DNA of 64,000 nucleotides from Actinoallomurus spadix. Its GTDB lineage: Bacteria; Actinomycetota; Actinomycetes; Streptosporangiales; Streptosporangiaceae. The DNA lies in assembly GCF_024055725.1 (NCBI RefSeq), contig NZ_JAMXMX010000014.1, positions 124,001-188,000 of the forward strand. Direction: 5' to 3'. The notes under the pieces are model-generated. The model did no database searches and was not told the origin of the DNA. It was given only the letters and a program-made list of their open reading frames with translations. Shown here one piece after another: positions 46,740 to 54,997 of this stretch. Positions within the stretch are counted from its first letter, which is position 1, and each line of letters starts with the position of its first letter. The position numbers were made by a program, and so were the translations under genes.

Positions 46740-47150
46740 ATGATCCGTCGCTGGAGCCCGGAGGGCCTCGCGCCGCCGATCGGGCAGTACAGCCACCTGG
46801 CCGCCGTACCGGCGGACCACGAGCTGGTGTTCGTCTCCGGCCAGGTGGGAGTGGCCGAGGACGGGACCCTCGCCGGCCCCGACGCCAGGGCTCAGACCCG
46901 CCAGGCGTTCGCGAACATCGGGCGGCTGCTCGACTCCCTCGGCGCCGGTCCCGAGCACCTGGTGAAGCTGCTGACCCTCGTGTCGGGCACCGAGCACCTC
47001 GACGGCAGCCGTGTCGCCCGGGAGGAGGTGTTCGCGGCCTGGTACCCCGACGGTGACTGGCCCGCCCACTCGCTCATGGTCGTCGCCGCGCTCGCCCGGC
47101 CGGACCTGACGGTCGAGATCGAGGCCGTCGTCGCCCTCCCCCGGCGCTGA
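46740..47150 (+). CDS. RidA/YjgF-family protein
   Basis: A 136-residue protein with the family pattern: YSHLAAVPADHELVFVSGQVG near the start, ARAQTRQAFANIGRLLDSLGAG near 55, and ARPDLTVEIEAVVALP at the end. RidA enzymes hydrolyse reactive enamine/imine intermediates; the family's catalytic Arg is expected at the C-terminal motif, where an Arg is seen (ARPDL). The ATG at 46740 is preferred because AGGGG precedes it. It ends six bases from the convergent lanthipeptide synthetase gene. Confidence 0.87.
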   Translation: MIRRWSPEGLAPPIGQYSHLAAVPADHELVFVSGQVGVAEDGTLAGPDARAQTRQAFANIGRLLDSLGAGPEHLVKLLTLVSGTEHLDGSRVAREEVFAAWYPDGDWPAHSLMVVAALARPDLTVEIEAVVALPRR

Positions 47151-47156
47151 CGGAGG

Positions 47157-49880
47157 TCAGCGGGGCGGGGACCACTCGTACGTCCAGAGGCGTGCCCCGG
47201 CGCGGTCGCGGAGCCTCCGCAGGAAGGACAGCACGCCCGGAGTACCCATCCCCCAGCTGCCGCTCGCCCCTTCGAGGGTGTTGTCGGGGAAGACGGGATG
47301 TTCGAGGTCGCCGCCGCTGCGGGTCAGCATCAGCTCGACGACGTGCTCGGCGCCGCGCCAGAACTCCTCCTCGCCGGTCGCCAACGCGACGTCGACGAGC
47401 ATCTCGCCGATGCCGGCCAGCCCGCAGCACTGCGACACCACCCACGCCTGGGGCGCGATCCCCAGGCAGGCACGGGCGCCCGCCCCGGCGGTCTCGAGAT
47501 ACCACTCGTCGTCGTAGAATCGCGCGGCTCGCACCAGCGCCGTGACGATCCCGGAGAGACCCTGGCACCAGGAGGCGCCCATCGGCCGGGCGGCGGGCTC
47601 CCGCAGGACCCGGGCGAGGGTCGCGGCCTCACCGGCGAGCGCGTCGAGGCGTCGCCGCGCCGCCTCCCCGGCCGCCTGGTCGCCGGTGGCCCGGTGATAG
47701 GCGAGCAGGAAGGTGGCGGCGCCCGCCTCGCCGTGGGCGTAGCCGGACTCGGTGGCGACGCCGGTGCCGGGCTGGGCCGGGGCCACCGCGTCCCGCGTGT
47801 CGCGGATCTCACCGGTCAGGAGCCGCCGCGCGCATTCGGTGGCGACGGCCAGGTGGCCCGGCCGGGGATCCAGGTCGGCCAGGAGCAGGTGACCGGTGCC
47901 GACACCGGCGACCCCGTGCACGTAGTCGCCGCGTTCGTCGGGGCCGAGGTCGATCGGATCGCCGGCGGGGACGTCCGCGCCCAGCATCCGCCGCGCCGTG
48001 CTCAGGAACAGCTCGGTCCCGGTCCGGCCGAAGAACAGCGCCGCGGGCAGCCGCGCCGGCGGGATCGCCTGGGCCGTCCAGCGGGCCAGTTCGCCCGCCA
48101 CCGCCTCGGTCTCGGCGTGGTGCAACAGCTCCATCCCGAGGCCCGCCGACCCGCCGTACACGTGCGTCACCGGGGGCGCGGACCGTCGCGGGTCCGCCGG
48201 GCCCGCCATCGTCTTCTCGGCGAACCGGACGCACTCGTCCCTCGTGTGCGCGATGACCGCGTCGAGCAGGCCGCGGGTGAAGCGCGGTGGTACGGCCCGC
48301 GCCCTCCCTGCGGTCATCTGTCCCGTACGGTGCCGTCCGTGCCGCAGGTCGGCCGCCGCGGCGATGCGCTCGGCCGGGTCGAGGGCGAGCAGCCGGGGGA
48401 TCAGCCCCCGGACCCCGGTCGTCACCCCGGGGAACAGCGCCGCCAGGGTCATCAGCGTGCGCTCGAGGTTGCGCGCCGGGTCCGGATCGACGCCGATCGG
48501 GTGCATGCCCGTGGCCGCGAAGAACAGCACGCCGCCGAGGGCGAAGTAGTCGTCCGCCGGTTCGGACGGCCGGCCGGTGTGCTGGTCCGGAACGCTGTAG
48601 CCCGGCGTCCAGCCGGGGATCTGGAACCCGTCGTACCTGCTGTTGCCGAAGTCGACGAGCGTGCAGCGCAGGTCGTCGTCCAGCACGACGTTCTTCGGCG
48701 ACAGGTCGCGTACGACGACGCCCCGGGCGTGCACGGCGTCGAGGAGGCCGATCAGGCGCGTGGCGAGGGCGGCCAGGTCACGGCCCGTACCCGCCGGGTC
48801 GTCGGCGAACAGGCCGTGCTCGTTGACGAAGCGGTTGAGGTCGCGGCTCCCCTCCTCGGTGATCACGAGGTACTCGTCCTCGCCGTGCCGGAAGTGGTCG
48901 ATCAGGCCGGGAACGCCGTCGACCCCCGCGAGCGCCTGCAGGATGCGGCGCTCGTTGCGGATCTGCAGCCGCAGGTCCATACCGTCGGCGTTCTCCCCGA
49001 CGTACGCGCGGGCCTCCTTGATCACCACGCGGCGCCCCGAGGCGGTGTCCTCGGCGCGGTACACGTTGCCGCGCGCGCCACGGACGACGCCGGAGGTGAG
49101 CCGGTAGCGGCCGCCGAGCGTCGGCGCGCCGTCGGCGTTCTCTTCTCCCGGCGTGCCGCCCGCGGGCGCCGGGGAGCCGCCGGGCTCCCGCCCGGCCGTC
49201 GCGGTCGCGGGCCCGGACGTCGCGGTCGCGGGCCCGGACGTCGCGGTCGCGGGCCCGGGCGTCGCGGTCGCGTCTCCGGGGGCAGGCCCCGGCGTCGTCT
49301 CCCGGAAGGGGTCGGACGCCCAGGGCGGGCAGCGGAACTCCGGGCCGGCCGCCCCGGGAAGGAACGTCCCGTCGGGGCCGATCAGCACGAGTTCGTAGTC
49401 GCCGTTCTCGTCGACGCGGTACTGCGGAACGAACGGCCCGTACCGGTAGTAGACGGGCGCGCTCCGGTGCACCCAGCGATCGCTGGGCACCCGGGGCGCT
49501 GCGTGGCCGGCGAGCGCGGCCGCGAGCACCCGCCCGATCTTGACGACGCGGTCCTGTGGCGGGTACACGGTCACGGCCTTGCCGACGGCGCCGGGATCGG
49601 TGTCCCCGGAGTTCAGCTCGCGGAGCACCGAGGTCGACCGCGCCACCTTGAAGTCGCAGCCGAGGTGGAACAGCAGCGGCAGGATCCGGTCGAGGGTCGC
49701 CACGAGGGTGCCGGGACGCGCGGACACGTGGAGCTTCCAGCCCTGCGCGGGCAGGTCGACGCCGGGCCGGTGCACGCTGACCCAGGTGTCATCGACATGG
49801 ACCTCACAGCCCTCACGTTCCGCTATTTCAGTGACTCTTTCCGCCATGTCCTCTGTGCGAGCTGAAACAGCGGCGTCCAT
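47157..49880 (-). CDS. Class IV-like lanthipeptide synthetase (lyase-kinase-cyclase) with a CCG zinc motif
   Basis: 907 residues in the LanL order. An N-terminal OspF-like lyase spans ~1-200 (WKLHVSARP, CDFKVARS, AVGKAVTVYPPQ). A Gly-Pro-Ala-Thr repeat linker follows. The kinase spans ~255-510 (VVIKEAR Lys, VRDLSPKNVVLDD, DFGNS). The LanC-like cyclase spans ~545-907. It phosphorylates and eliminates precursor Ser/Thr and forms (methyl)lanthionines. Zinc ligands Cys772 (SWCQG) and Cys818 are present, as is His716 (YAHGEAG). Cys819 (QCCGLAG) replaces the usual third-ligand His, as in ProcM-type LanM enzymes. Zinc ligands argue for class IV over class III. The ATG at 49880 follows GGAGG. The precursor gene lies 173 bases upstream. 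Confidence 0.9.
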   Translation of the reverse strand: MDAAVSARTEDMAERVTEIAEREGCEVHVDDTWVSVHRPGVDLPAQGWKLHVSARPGTLVATLDRILPLLFHLGCDFKVARSTSVLRELNSGDTDPGAVGKAVTVYPPQDRVVKIGRVLAAALAGHAAPRVPSDRWVHRSAPVYYRYGPFVPQYRVDENGDYELVLIGPDGTFLPGAAGPEFRCPPWASDPFRETTPGPAPGDATATPGPATATSGPATATSGPATATAGREPGGSPAPAGGTPGEENADGAPTLGGRYRLTSGVVRGARGNVYRAEDTASGRRVVIKEARAYVGENADGMDLRLQIRNERRILQALAGVDGVPGLIDHFRHGEDEYLVITEEGSRDLNRFVNEHGLFADDPAGTGRDLAALATRLIGLLDAVHARGVVVRDLSPKNVVLDDDLRCTLVDFGNSRYDGFQIPGWTPGYSVPDQHTGRPSEPADDYFALGGVLFFAATGMHPIGVDPDPARNLERTLMTLAALFPGVTTGVRGLIPRLLALDPAERIAAAADLRHGRHRTGQMTAGRARAVPPRFTRGLLDAVIAHTRDECVRFAEKTMAGPADPRRSAPPVTHVYGGSAGLGMELLHHAETEAVAGELARWTAQAIPPARLPAALFFGRTGTELFLSTARRMLGADVPAGDPIDLGPDERGDYVHGVAGVGTGHLLLADLDPRPGHLAVATECARRLLTGEIRDTRDAVAPAQPGTGVATESGYAHGEAGAATFLLAYHRATGDQAAGEAARRRLDALAGEAATLARVLREPAARPMGASWCQGLSGIVTALVRAARFYDDEWYLETAGAGARACLGIAPQAWVVSQCCGLAGIGEMLVDVALATGEEEFWRGAEHVVELMLTRSGGDLEHPVFPDNTLEGASGSWGMGTPGVLSFLRRLRDRAGARLWTYEWSPPR
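49198..49272. repeat. 21-bp tandem repeat in the synthetase linker
   Basis: Three 21-bp units plus a partial fourth (unit begins GTCGCGGTCGCGGGCCC) encode repeats of the heptapeptide GPATATS between the lyase and kinase domains. Copy number may vary. Confidence 0.85.
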
Positions 49881-49986
49881 AGCGTTCCTCCACACGATCA
49901 CTCGATTCGCATTGACCGCGATTCGCCGGAGAGAGAGGCCATCGGGCCATGCCGAGGGCCTTTCTCCTCACCACTGCGCCGGGAGC

Positions 49987-50001
49987 GCTCCGTCCCGGAG
50001 C
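49987..50001 (-). promoter_or_regulatory. Hairpin between precursor and synthetase genes
   Basis: GCTCCG-TCC-CGGAGC lies within the 173-base gap. A short stem here could act as a leaky terminator or processing site, giving more precursor than synthetase message, as is common in lanthipeptide operons. Confidence 0.35.
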
Positions 50002-50053
50002 AGGTGGCCGGCGCCGGGCCGGGCGAGGGCCCGTCCCGGCGTCACTCAGGAGG

Positions 50054-50224
50054 TCACTTGATGGACGGGCAGCAGGGGAACGTGCTGCAGACGGTGCGCT
50101 TGCAGGTGTTGACGCAGGCCTGCGGGCCGTGCGGCAACTCCATCAGCTCGCCCTCGAAGTCGATGACGAGGTCGTCGGCGTCGAGCACACCTGCGTCGCG
50201 GGGTTCGAGCGTGAGTGCGGGCAT
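50054..50224 (-). CDS. Lanthipeptide precursor
   Basis: 56 residues. The leader has an acidic, amphipathic segment (DADDLVIDFEGELMEL, residues ~15-30). A Cys-rich C-terminus of about 21 residues holds five Cys (37, 41, 46, 51, 52) and five Ser/Thr (40, 44, 47, 48, 54), ending CCPSIK. The match of five Cys to five Ser/Thr fits a tightly ringed lanthipeptide. Core boundary is inferred, probably near residues 33-36 (HGPQA). A strong AGAAAGGAG precedes the ATG at 50224. It is the first gene of the unit with the synthetase downstream. No similarity to the venezuelin-type core is apparent. Confidence 0.85.
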   Translation of the reverse strand: MPALTLEPRDAGVLDADDLVIDFEGELMELPHGPQACVNTCKRTVCSTFPCCPSIK

Positions 50225-50372
50225 AACGGACTCCTTTCTCGGCCGGCGCCTCGTGGGCGGGCCGTAACCGATCCGCGGGACACGGTCATCCTGGTGAGGA
50301 ATGCGCCCCGGGTTTTCGATGACAAAGACGGGAGCGCGCGAAACGGCGTCTTCGCCATGATCAACCTCCAGC

Positions 50373-50401
50373 ATTATGAGTTCGATCATGGAGGCTGTCC
50401 A
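50373..50401 (-). promoter_or_regulatory. Sigma70-like promoter for the precursor gene
   Basis: On the minus strand TGGACA (50401-50396) and CATAAT (50378-50373) are separated by exactly 17 bases. The ATG of the precursor is ~150 bases downstream. The region is markedly less G+C-rich than its surroundings. An inverted repeat CCATGATC/GATCATGG (50355-50391) overlaps it and may be an operator. Confidence 0.5.
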
Positions 50402-50474
50402 GGTACGAATGACTGCTTTGTTTGCATGTGAACCGGGCTACGGTCAGCCGTCGCCGTTCGGGTCATTGATGCCA

Positions 50475-50502
50475 TTGCTTTCTTCGGAGAACCAGGCATA
50501 AT
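50475..50502 (+). promoter_or_regulatory. Sigma70-like promoter for the exporter gene
   Basis: TTGCTT (50475-50480) and CATAAT (50497-50502) with a 16-base spacer. Its position argues against translation starting at the ATG at 50501. The rest of 50225-50500 shows no gene I can support. Confidence 0.35.
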
Positions 50503-50608
50503 GGCTGATCGTGATTTTCTACCGTTCCGGTCGAGATGGCGAAGATTATTTACATCCCCAGAGTGGTCGTCTAGCGTGGGCAGTCATGATCACTACGGGT
50601 GCCGCCCG

Positions 50609-52519
50609 GTGAGACTCCGGCGGAGGAACCGGCCTGCGGCTTCCGCCGCCGACCAGTCGGGGCTCGCGCTGCGTTACTGGGAGATCCACGACGATCGGTT
50701 CATGTCCGCGGGCCTCATCACGATGGCGCGCAGGCTGCCCGCCCTGACCGGCGCCGCCCTGCGCCTGGCCTGGCAGGCGGACCGGGTCGACACGCTGGCC
50801 GCCGTCGGCCTGAACATCGTCGCCGGAGTGTTCACCGCGTTCGGGCTCCTCGCGACGACCGGCGTCCTGGACTCACTGTTCGCCGGAGGTCCCAGCGCCG
50901 CCCGGGTCCGCGCGGCCCTGCCCGCGCTGCTCCTCGTCGCCGCCGCGGCCGCCGTCCGCGCCGGGCTGCTCGCGGCCGCCGACTGGGCCCGGCTCCGCCT
51001 CAAACCGCGGGTGGAACGGCTGGCCGAGACACGCCTGTTCCGGCTCACGACACGGGTCGAGCTGGGCGCCTTCGACGACGACGAGTTCCACAACGCGATG
51101 CAGCGGGCGCGGGACAGCGGCGTACCCGACTCGGTGACCGTCGTCGAGATGACGGTGAACGTCCTCACCGGCGCGGTCGGCGTCATCGCCGCCGCCGCGA
51201 CCCTCGGCGTGCTCCACCCCGTCTTGATGCCACTGCTGCTGATCACCGCCCTGCCGGACGGATGGGCGGCACTGCGCGCCGCCCGCATGCGCTACCTGGC
51301 CTTCCGCAGGATGTCCCGGGCGCGGCGCCGCAAGTACATGCTCTCGGACCTCATGGCCGAGCGGCCGCCGGCCGCCGAGGTGCGCGCGTTCGGCCTGCGC
51401 TCCTTCCTCCTCGGCGAGTACGACCGGATCGCCGACGCCGAACAGCGGGTCGAACTCGACGTCGCCCGGCGGCAGACCGCCACCAGGGTCGCCGGCGACC
51501 TCCTCACCGGCACCGCCACCGGCCTGGTCTACGCGGCGCTCGGCGGGCTCCTGGCCGCGGGGATCATCCCGCTCGCCGTCACCGGAACCGCCGTGCTCAC
51601 CATCCGGGCCGGCCAGTCCTCTCTCGCCGCCCTCATGCAGTCCCTCAACAAGCTGTACGAGGCCGGCCTGTACTTCGGCGACTATCTGGACTTCTGCGCG
51701 ATGGCCCGCGAACGCGTCCCCGCCCCGCGCTCCCTCACGGCCCCGGACTCCTTCGGCCGCATCACCGCCGAGCGACTGACCTTCACCTATCCGGGCGCCG
51801 GCACCCCCGCCCTGCGCGACGTCGACCTGACCATCCACCGCGGGCAGGTGATCGCGCTCGTCGGGGAGAACGGCTCCGGTAAGACGACGCTCGCCAAGCT
51901 CCTCGCCGGCCTCTACCCGCCCGGCTCCGGCACGGTCCGGTGGGACGACACCGACCTGTCCGCGATCGACGGCGACACGCTGCGCGAACGCATCGCGGTG
52001 ATCGCGCAGGACCACACCCGGTGGCCGCTCACCGTACGGGACAACATCCTCATGGGCCGGGCGGCCGAGGAGGACCGGCTCGCCGGCGCCGCCCGCGCGG
52101 CCGGCGCCGACCAGGTCGTCGCCCGGCTGCCCCAGGGGTACGACACGCTGCTCGACCGCAGGTTCGAAGGCGGTCACGAGCTGTCCGGCGGGCAGTGGCA
52201 GCGGATCGCGACGGCCCGGGGCTTCTACCGCGACGCCCCCTTGATGATCTTCGATGAGCCCACCTCCGCGCTGGACGCGCGCGCCGAGCACGCCCTGTTC
52301 GAGCGCATCCGCGACCACGCGCGGGACCGCACGGTCGTCCTCATCACGCATCGCCTCGCGAGCGTCCGCTACGCCGACCACATCTACGTGCTGGACGGCG
52401 GCCGGATCACCGAACACGGCACCCACGCCGAGCTCATGCGCGCGGAGGGCCTGTACGCCCAGCTCTACGAACTGCAGGCCGCCGCCTACCGGGCCGCCCC
52501 CGACCTGCAACCGGGCTGA
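50609..52519 (+). CDS. ABC transporter, membrane-ATPase half, probable lanthipeptide exporter
   Basis: About 636 residues. An N-terminal six-helix membrane domain spans ~45-335, and the ATPase covers the last ~250 residues. Walker A is GENGSGKTT near 420, the signature LSGGQWQR near 524, and Walker B LMIFDEPTS near 547. There is no C39 peptidase domain, so leader removal must come from elsewhere. It is divergent from the precursor/synthetase unit and the only transporter in the locus, so export of the modified peptide or immunity is likely. Third-position G+C bias begins near the GTG at 50609; the in-frame ATG at 50501 lies within a promoter-like sequence. Confidence 0.85.
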   Translation: MRLRRRNRPAASAADQSGLALRYWEIHDDRFMSAGLITMARRLPALTGAALRLAWQADRVDTLAAVGLNIVAGVFTAFGLLATTGVLDSLFAGGPSAARVRAALPALLLVAAAAAVRAGLLAAADWARLRLKPRVERLAETRLFRLTTRVELGAFDDDEFHNAMQRARDSGVPDSVTVVEMTVNVLTGAVGVIAAAATLGVLHPVLMPLLLITALPDGWAALRAARMRYLAFRRMSRARRRKYMLSDLMAERPPAAEVRAFGLRSFLLGEYDRIADAEQRVELDVARRQTATRVAGDLLTGTATGLVYAALGGLLAAGIIPLAVTGTAVLTIRAGQSSLAALMQSLNKLYEAGLYFGDYLDFCAMARERVPAPRSLTAPDSFGRITAERLTFTYPGAGTPALRDVDLTIHRGQVIALVGENGSGKTTLAKLLAGLYPPGSGTVRWDDTDLSAIDGDTLRERIAVIAQDHTRWPLTVRDNILMGRAAEEDRLAGAARAAGADQVVARLPQGYDTLLDRRFEGGHELSGGQWQRIATARGFYRDAPLMIFDEPTSALDARAEHALFERIRDHARDRTVVLITHRLASVRYADHIYVLDGGRITEHGTHAELMRAEGLYAQLYELQAAAYRAAPDLQPG

Positions 52520-52547
52520 CCCACCATCCGGCGGATATCCTCGCCGT

Positions 52548-53324
52548 GTGGTGGCGACGCAGACCGGCGGCGGTTCGATCGACAAGGCGCTCACGGTGCT
52601 GGAGGCGCTGGCCGAGCACAGCCGGGTGACCGACATCGCGGCCGGTACGGGCCTGCCCAAGTCCACCGTGCACCGCATCCTGCAGTCCCTCGTCGGCTGG
52701 GGGTTCGCCCGCGCCGACGGCAACGGCGGCTACCTCCCCGGCCCGCGCATCCTCACCCTGGCGGGCAAGGTGATGAGCCGGTTCGACCCGGCGCAGCACG
52801 CCGACTCGGCCCTGCAGGCGCTGCGCGACCGTACGGGCTTCACGGTGCACTTCGCGATCCGCAGCGGCGACGAGGCGGTGTACGTCCGCAAGCTCGAGGG
52901 GCTGCGGCCGTACCAGATGGGTTCGCGGGTCGGCATGAGCCTGCCCCTGCACTCCACCTCGATCGGCAAGGCGATCCTCGCGCAGTTGCCCGACGGGGAG
53001 GTCACCGCGATCGCGTCGCGGACCGGACTGCAGCCGCGCACCCAGCGCACGATCACGGACGTCGACACGCTCCTCGCGCACCTGGCCGAGGTGCGCCGCC
53101 ACGGGCACGCCGTCGACGACGAGGAGAACGAACAGGGCATCCGCTGCGCAGGCGCGCCGGTGTTCGACCACACCGGCGCGGTGATGGGCGGGATCTCGGT
53201 GTCCGGGCTCGCGTTCGAGGTCGGCGTGGACGACGCGCCGTTGCTCGCCGAGGTGGTGGCCGCGGCCCGGGACGTCTCGCTGGCCATGGGCGCGCCGCCC
53301 GAACGCGTGCCCGCGCCGGCCTGA
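52548..53324 (+). CDS. IclR-family transcriptional regulator
   Basis: 258 residues. The N-terminal winged HTH (VTDIAAGTGLPKSTVHRILQSLVGWGFA) is near residue 25. The C-terminal IclR effector domain includes MGSRVGMSLPLHSTSIGKAILA near 125 and GAVMGGISVSG near 210. GTG start at 52548 (or 52551). It is convergent with a KDG kinase/KDPG aldolase unit, and IclR proteins of the KdgR type control such genes, so it probably regulates that operon. Confidence 0.9.
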   Translation: MVATQTGGGSIDKALTVLEALAEHSRVTDIAAGTGLPKSTVHRILQSLVGWGFARADGNGGYLPGPRILTLAGKVMSRFDPAQHADSALQALRDRTGFTVHFAIRSGDEAVYVRKLEGLRPYQMGSRVGMSLPLHSTSIGKAILAQLPDGEVTAIASRTGLQPRTQRTITDVDTLLAHLAEVRRHGHAVDDEENEQGIRCAGAPVFDHTGAVMGGISVSGLAFEVGVDDAPLLAEVVAAARDVSLAMGAPPERVPAPA

Positions 53325-53344
53325 CCGCACCCCGGCGTCCGGGG

Positions 53345-54280
53345 TCAGCCGGCCGCGAGGAGGCGGTCGATCTCCTCGGCCGTCGCGACCCGGCCGGTGC
53401 CGCCCTGCCCGCCGAGGCAGATCGAGGCCGCCGCCGCGCCGCCGCGTACGGCCTCCACGAGGGACGCCCCGCGCGCGAGCCGCGCCGTGAGCGCGCCGGC
53501 GAAGGCGTCCCCCGCGCCGGTCGCGTCGACGATCTCCGTGGCCGGCACGGCGGGCAGCCACCGCCGGTCCGGTCCGCTCGCGAGGTGGACGCCGTCGGCT
53601 CCGCAGGTGACCGCGACGGCGGACGCCCCGAGGTCGAGGCAGGCCACGGCGGCCCGTTCGGGGTCGTCGGTGTCCAGCAGGGCGGAGGTGTCGGCGGGAC
53701 AGGACGGCAGGATGAGGGAGGCGCGGGGCGCGACCTTGGCCAGGACCGCGCGGGCGTCGCCCGGCGTGGTGAGGCGGCCGCGGAAGTTCGGGTCGTACAC
53801 CACCGTGCCGCGGGCCTGCTCGGCCGCGTGCACGACGGCGGCGGCGCAGGACTCCGACAGCGCGGCGGTGATGCCGCTCAGCAGCACCGCCCCGGCCCCG
53901 GCGACCGGCGCGCGGTCCACGTCGGCCGGGCAGAGCCGGGACGCCGCGCTGCCCGCGCGCAGGTAGGCGAAGGCGCGGGTGCCCAGCGGGTCCGCACCGA
54001 CGACGTACGCCCCGCTGTGGCCCGGCCCGCGCCACATCCAGCGGGTGTCGACGCCGTGCCGGGCGGCGAAGTCGACGAGCCGGTCACCGAACTCGTCCTC
54101 ACCGGTGCGCGTGACGAGGGCGACGTGGGCTCCGGCGGCCGCGGCGGCGACCGCCGCGTTGAGCGCGTCGCCGGAGAAGGAGAGCCGGAAGGTCTCCGCG
54201 CGGGTCAGCGGTTCGGCCGCCGAGAACTCGACCAGCGGCTCGCCGATGACGACCACGTCGGGGACACCGTCGCCGGTCAC
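53345..54280 (-). CDS. kdgK: PfkB-family carbohydrate kinase, probable 2-keto-3-deoxygluconate kinase
   Basis: A 311-residue ribokinase-fold kinase. Substrate-side GDALNAAVAAA lies near residue 35 and the PfkB signature with catalytic Asp DATGAGDAFAG near 250. The KDG assignment rests on the coupled downstream partner: it overlaps the KDPG aldolase gene by 4 bases (ATGA). It would make KDPG from KDG in sugar-acid breakdown. Other 2-keto-sugar kinases of the family cannot be excluded. Confidence 0.85.
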   Translation of the reverse strand: MTGDGVPDVVVIGEPLVEFSAAEPLTRAETFRLSFSGDALNAAVAAAAAGAHVALVTRTGEDEFGDRLVDFAARHGVDTRWMWRGPGHSGAYVVGADPLGTRAFAYLRAGSAASRLCPADVDRAPVAGAGAVLLSGITAALSESCAAAVVHAAEQARGTVVYDPNFRGRLTTPGDARAVLAKVAPRASLILPSCPADTSALLDTDDPERAAVACLDLGASAVAVTCGADGVHLASGPDRRWLPAVPATEIVDATGAGDAFAGALTARLARGASLVEAVRGGAAAASICLGGQGGTGRVATAEEIDRLLAAG

Positions 54281-54876
54281 CGTGCCGCCTCGATCAGCTC
54301 GCGGACCGCCTTGGCCGGGTCGGGCGACCGCACCAGGTCCGAGCCGACGCCCACGGCGTACGCGCCCGCCTCCAGGTAGGCGGGGACGTCGGTCAGCGCG
54401 ATTCCGCCGGTGGGCACGATCCGCGCGCCCGGCAGCACCGCCAGCACGGACCGCAGGTACGCCGGGCCGCCCACGTGCGCGGGGAACAGCTTGGCGATGC
54501 CGCGCCCGGCGGCGGCCGCGACCTCGCCGGGGGTGAACCCGCCTTCGAGGAACACCGTCCCGGTCTCGGCGGCGACCGTACGGACGGCCTCGGCCGGGTA
54601 GGGGCTCACGAGGAAGTCCGCGCCCGCGTCGAGCGCGCGGCGGGCGTCCTCGGCCGTCGTCACCGTGCCGGCGCCGAGGACCGCCGCCGGGTGCGCCCGG
54701 CGCAGACCCGCCAGGGCGCCGGCCCAGCCGGGAGTCGTCGCGGTCAGCTCGATGACGGTGAGGCCGGCGGCCAGCAGCGTCTCGGCCGCCCGTACGGCAC
54801 CGTCGGCGTCCGGCGTCCTGAGCACGGGCACCACCCGGCCGGCGCCGATCGCCTCTTCGATCTCTGCTTGGTCCAT
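54277..54876 (-). CDS. eda: KDPG/KHG aldolase
   Basis: A 199-residue class I aldolase. The Schiff-base Lys sits in AKLFPAHVGG near residue 133, the catalytic Glu in VIELTATTPG near 42, and phosphate-binding PTGGI near 157. The Arg common after the Glu strand in E. coli Eda (TLRT) is not seen here. It splits KDPG into pyruvate and glyceraldehyde 3-phosphate. First gene of the unit; the upstream gap (54877-54997) includes an A/T-richer stretch with a partial TATC/GATA dyad that could bind the IclR regulator. Confidence 0.87.
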   Translation of the reverse strand: MDQAEIEEAIGAGRVVPVLRTPDADGAVRAAETLLAAGLTVIELTATTPGWAGALAGLRRAHPAAVLGAGTVTTAEDARRALDAGADFLVSPYPAEAVRTVAAETGTVFLEGGFTPGEVAAAAGRGIAKLFPAHVGGPAYLRSVLAVLPGARIVPTGGIALTDVPAYLEAGAYAVGVGSDLVRSPDPAKAVRELIEAAR

Positions 54877-54997
54877 TCGCGGACCCTTCTGTTCTGCTGG
54901 ACGGGACGGCGTTCTATCTACCGGATGATAAATGACGCGACACGGCGAAGGGCGGCGATTAGGGTCTCGCCCGGATCACCTACCCTCTGGACCGCCC

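Noticed and set aside
47298-49865. An 855-codon plus-strand open frame
   Set aside because: Antisense shadow of the lanthipeptide synthetase; no recognisable domain.
50358-50431. Short plus-strand peptide MINLQHYEFDHGGCPGTNDC... ending in Cys-Met, possible second precursor with a Gly-Gly site
   Set aside because: No ribosome-binding site, no third-position G+C bias, and it lies over the minus-strand promoter. The exporter has no C39 peptidase that would use a Gly-Gly leader.
50501-50608. N-terminal extension of the exporter from ATG 50501
   Set aside because: Codons here lack the genome's G/C third-position bias, and the ATG overlaps a CATAAT promoter element, so translation from about 50609 is more likely.
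50873-52723. A 616-codon minus-strand open frame
   Set aside because: Antisense shadow of the ABC exporter, whose ATPase motifs are unmistakable.
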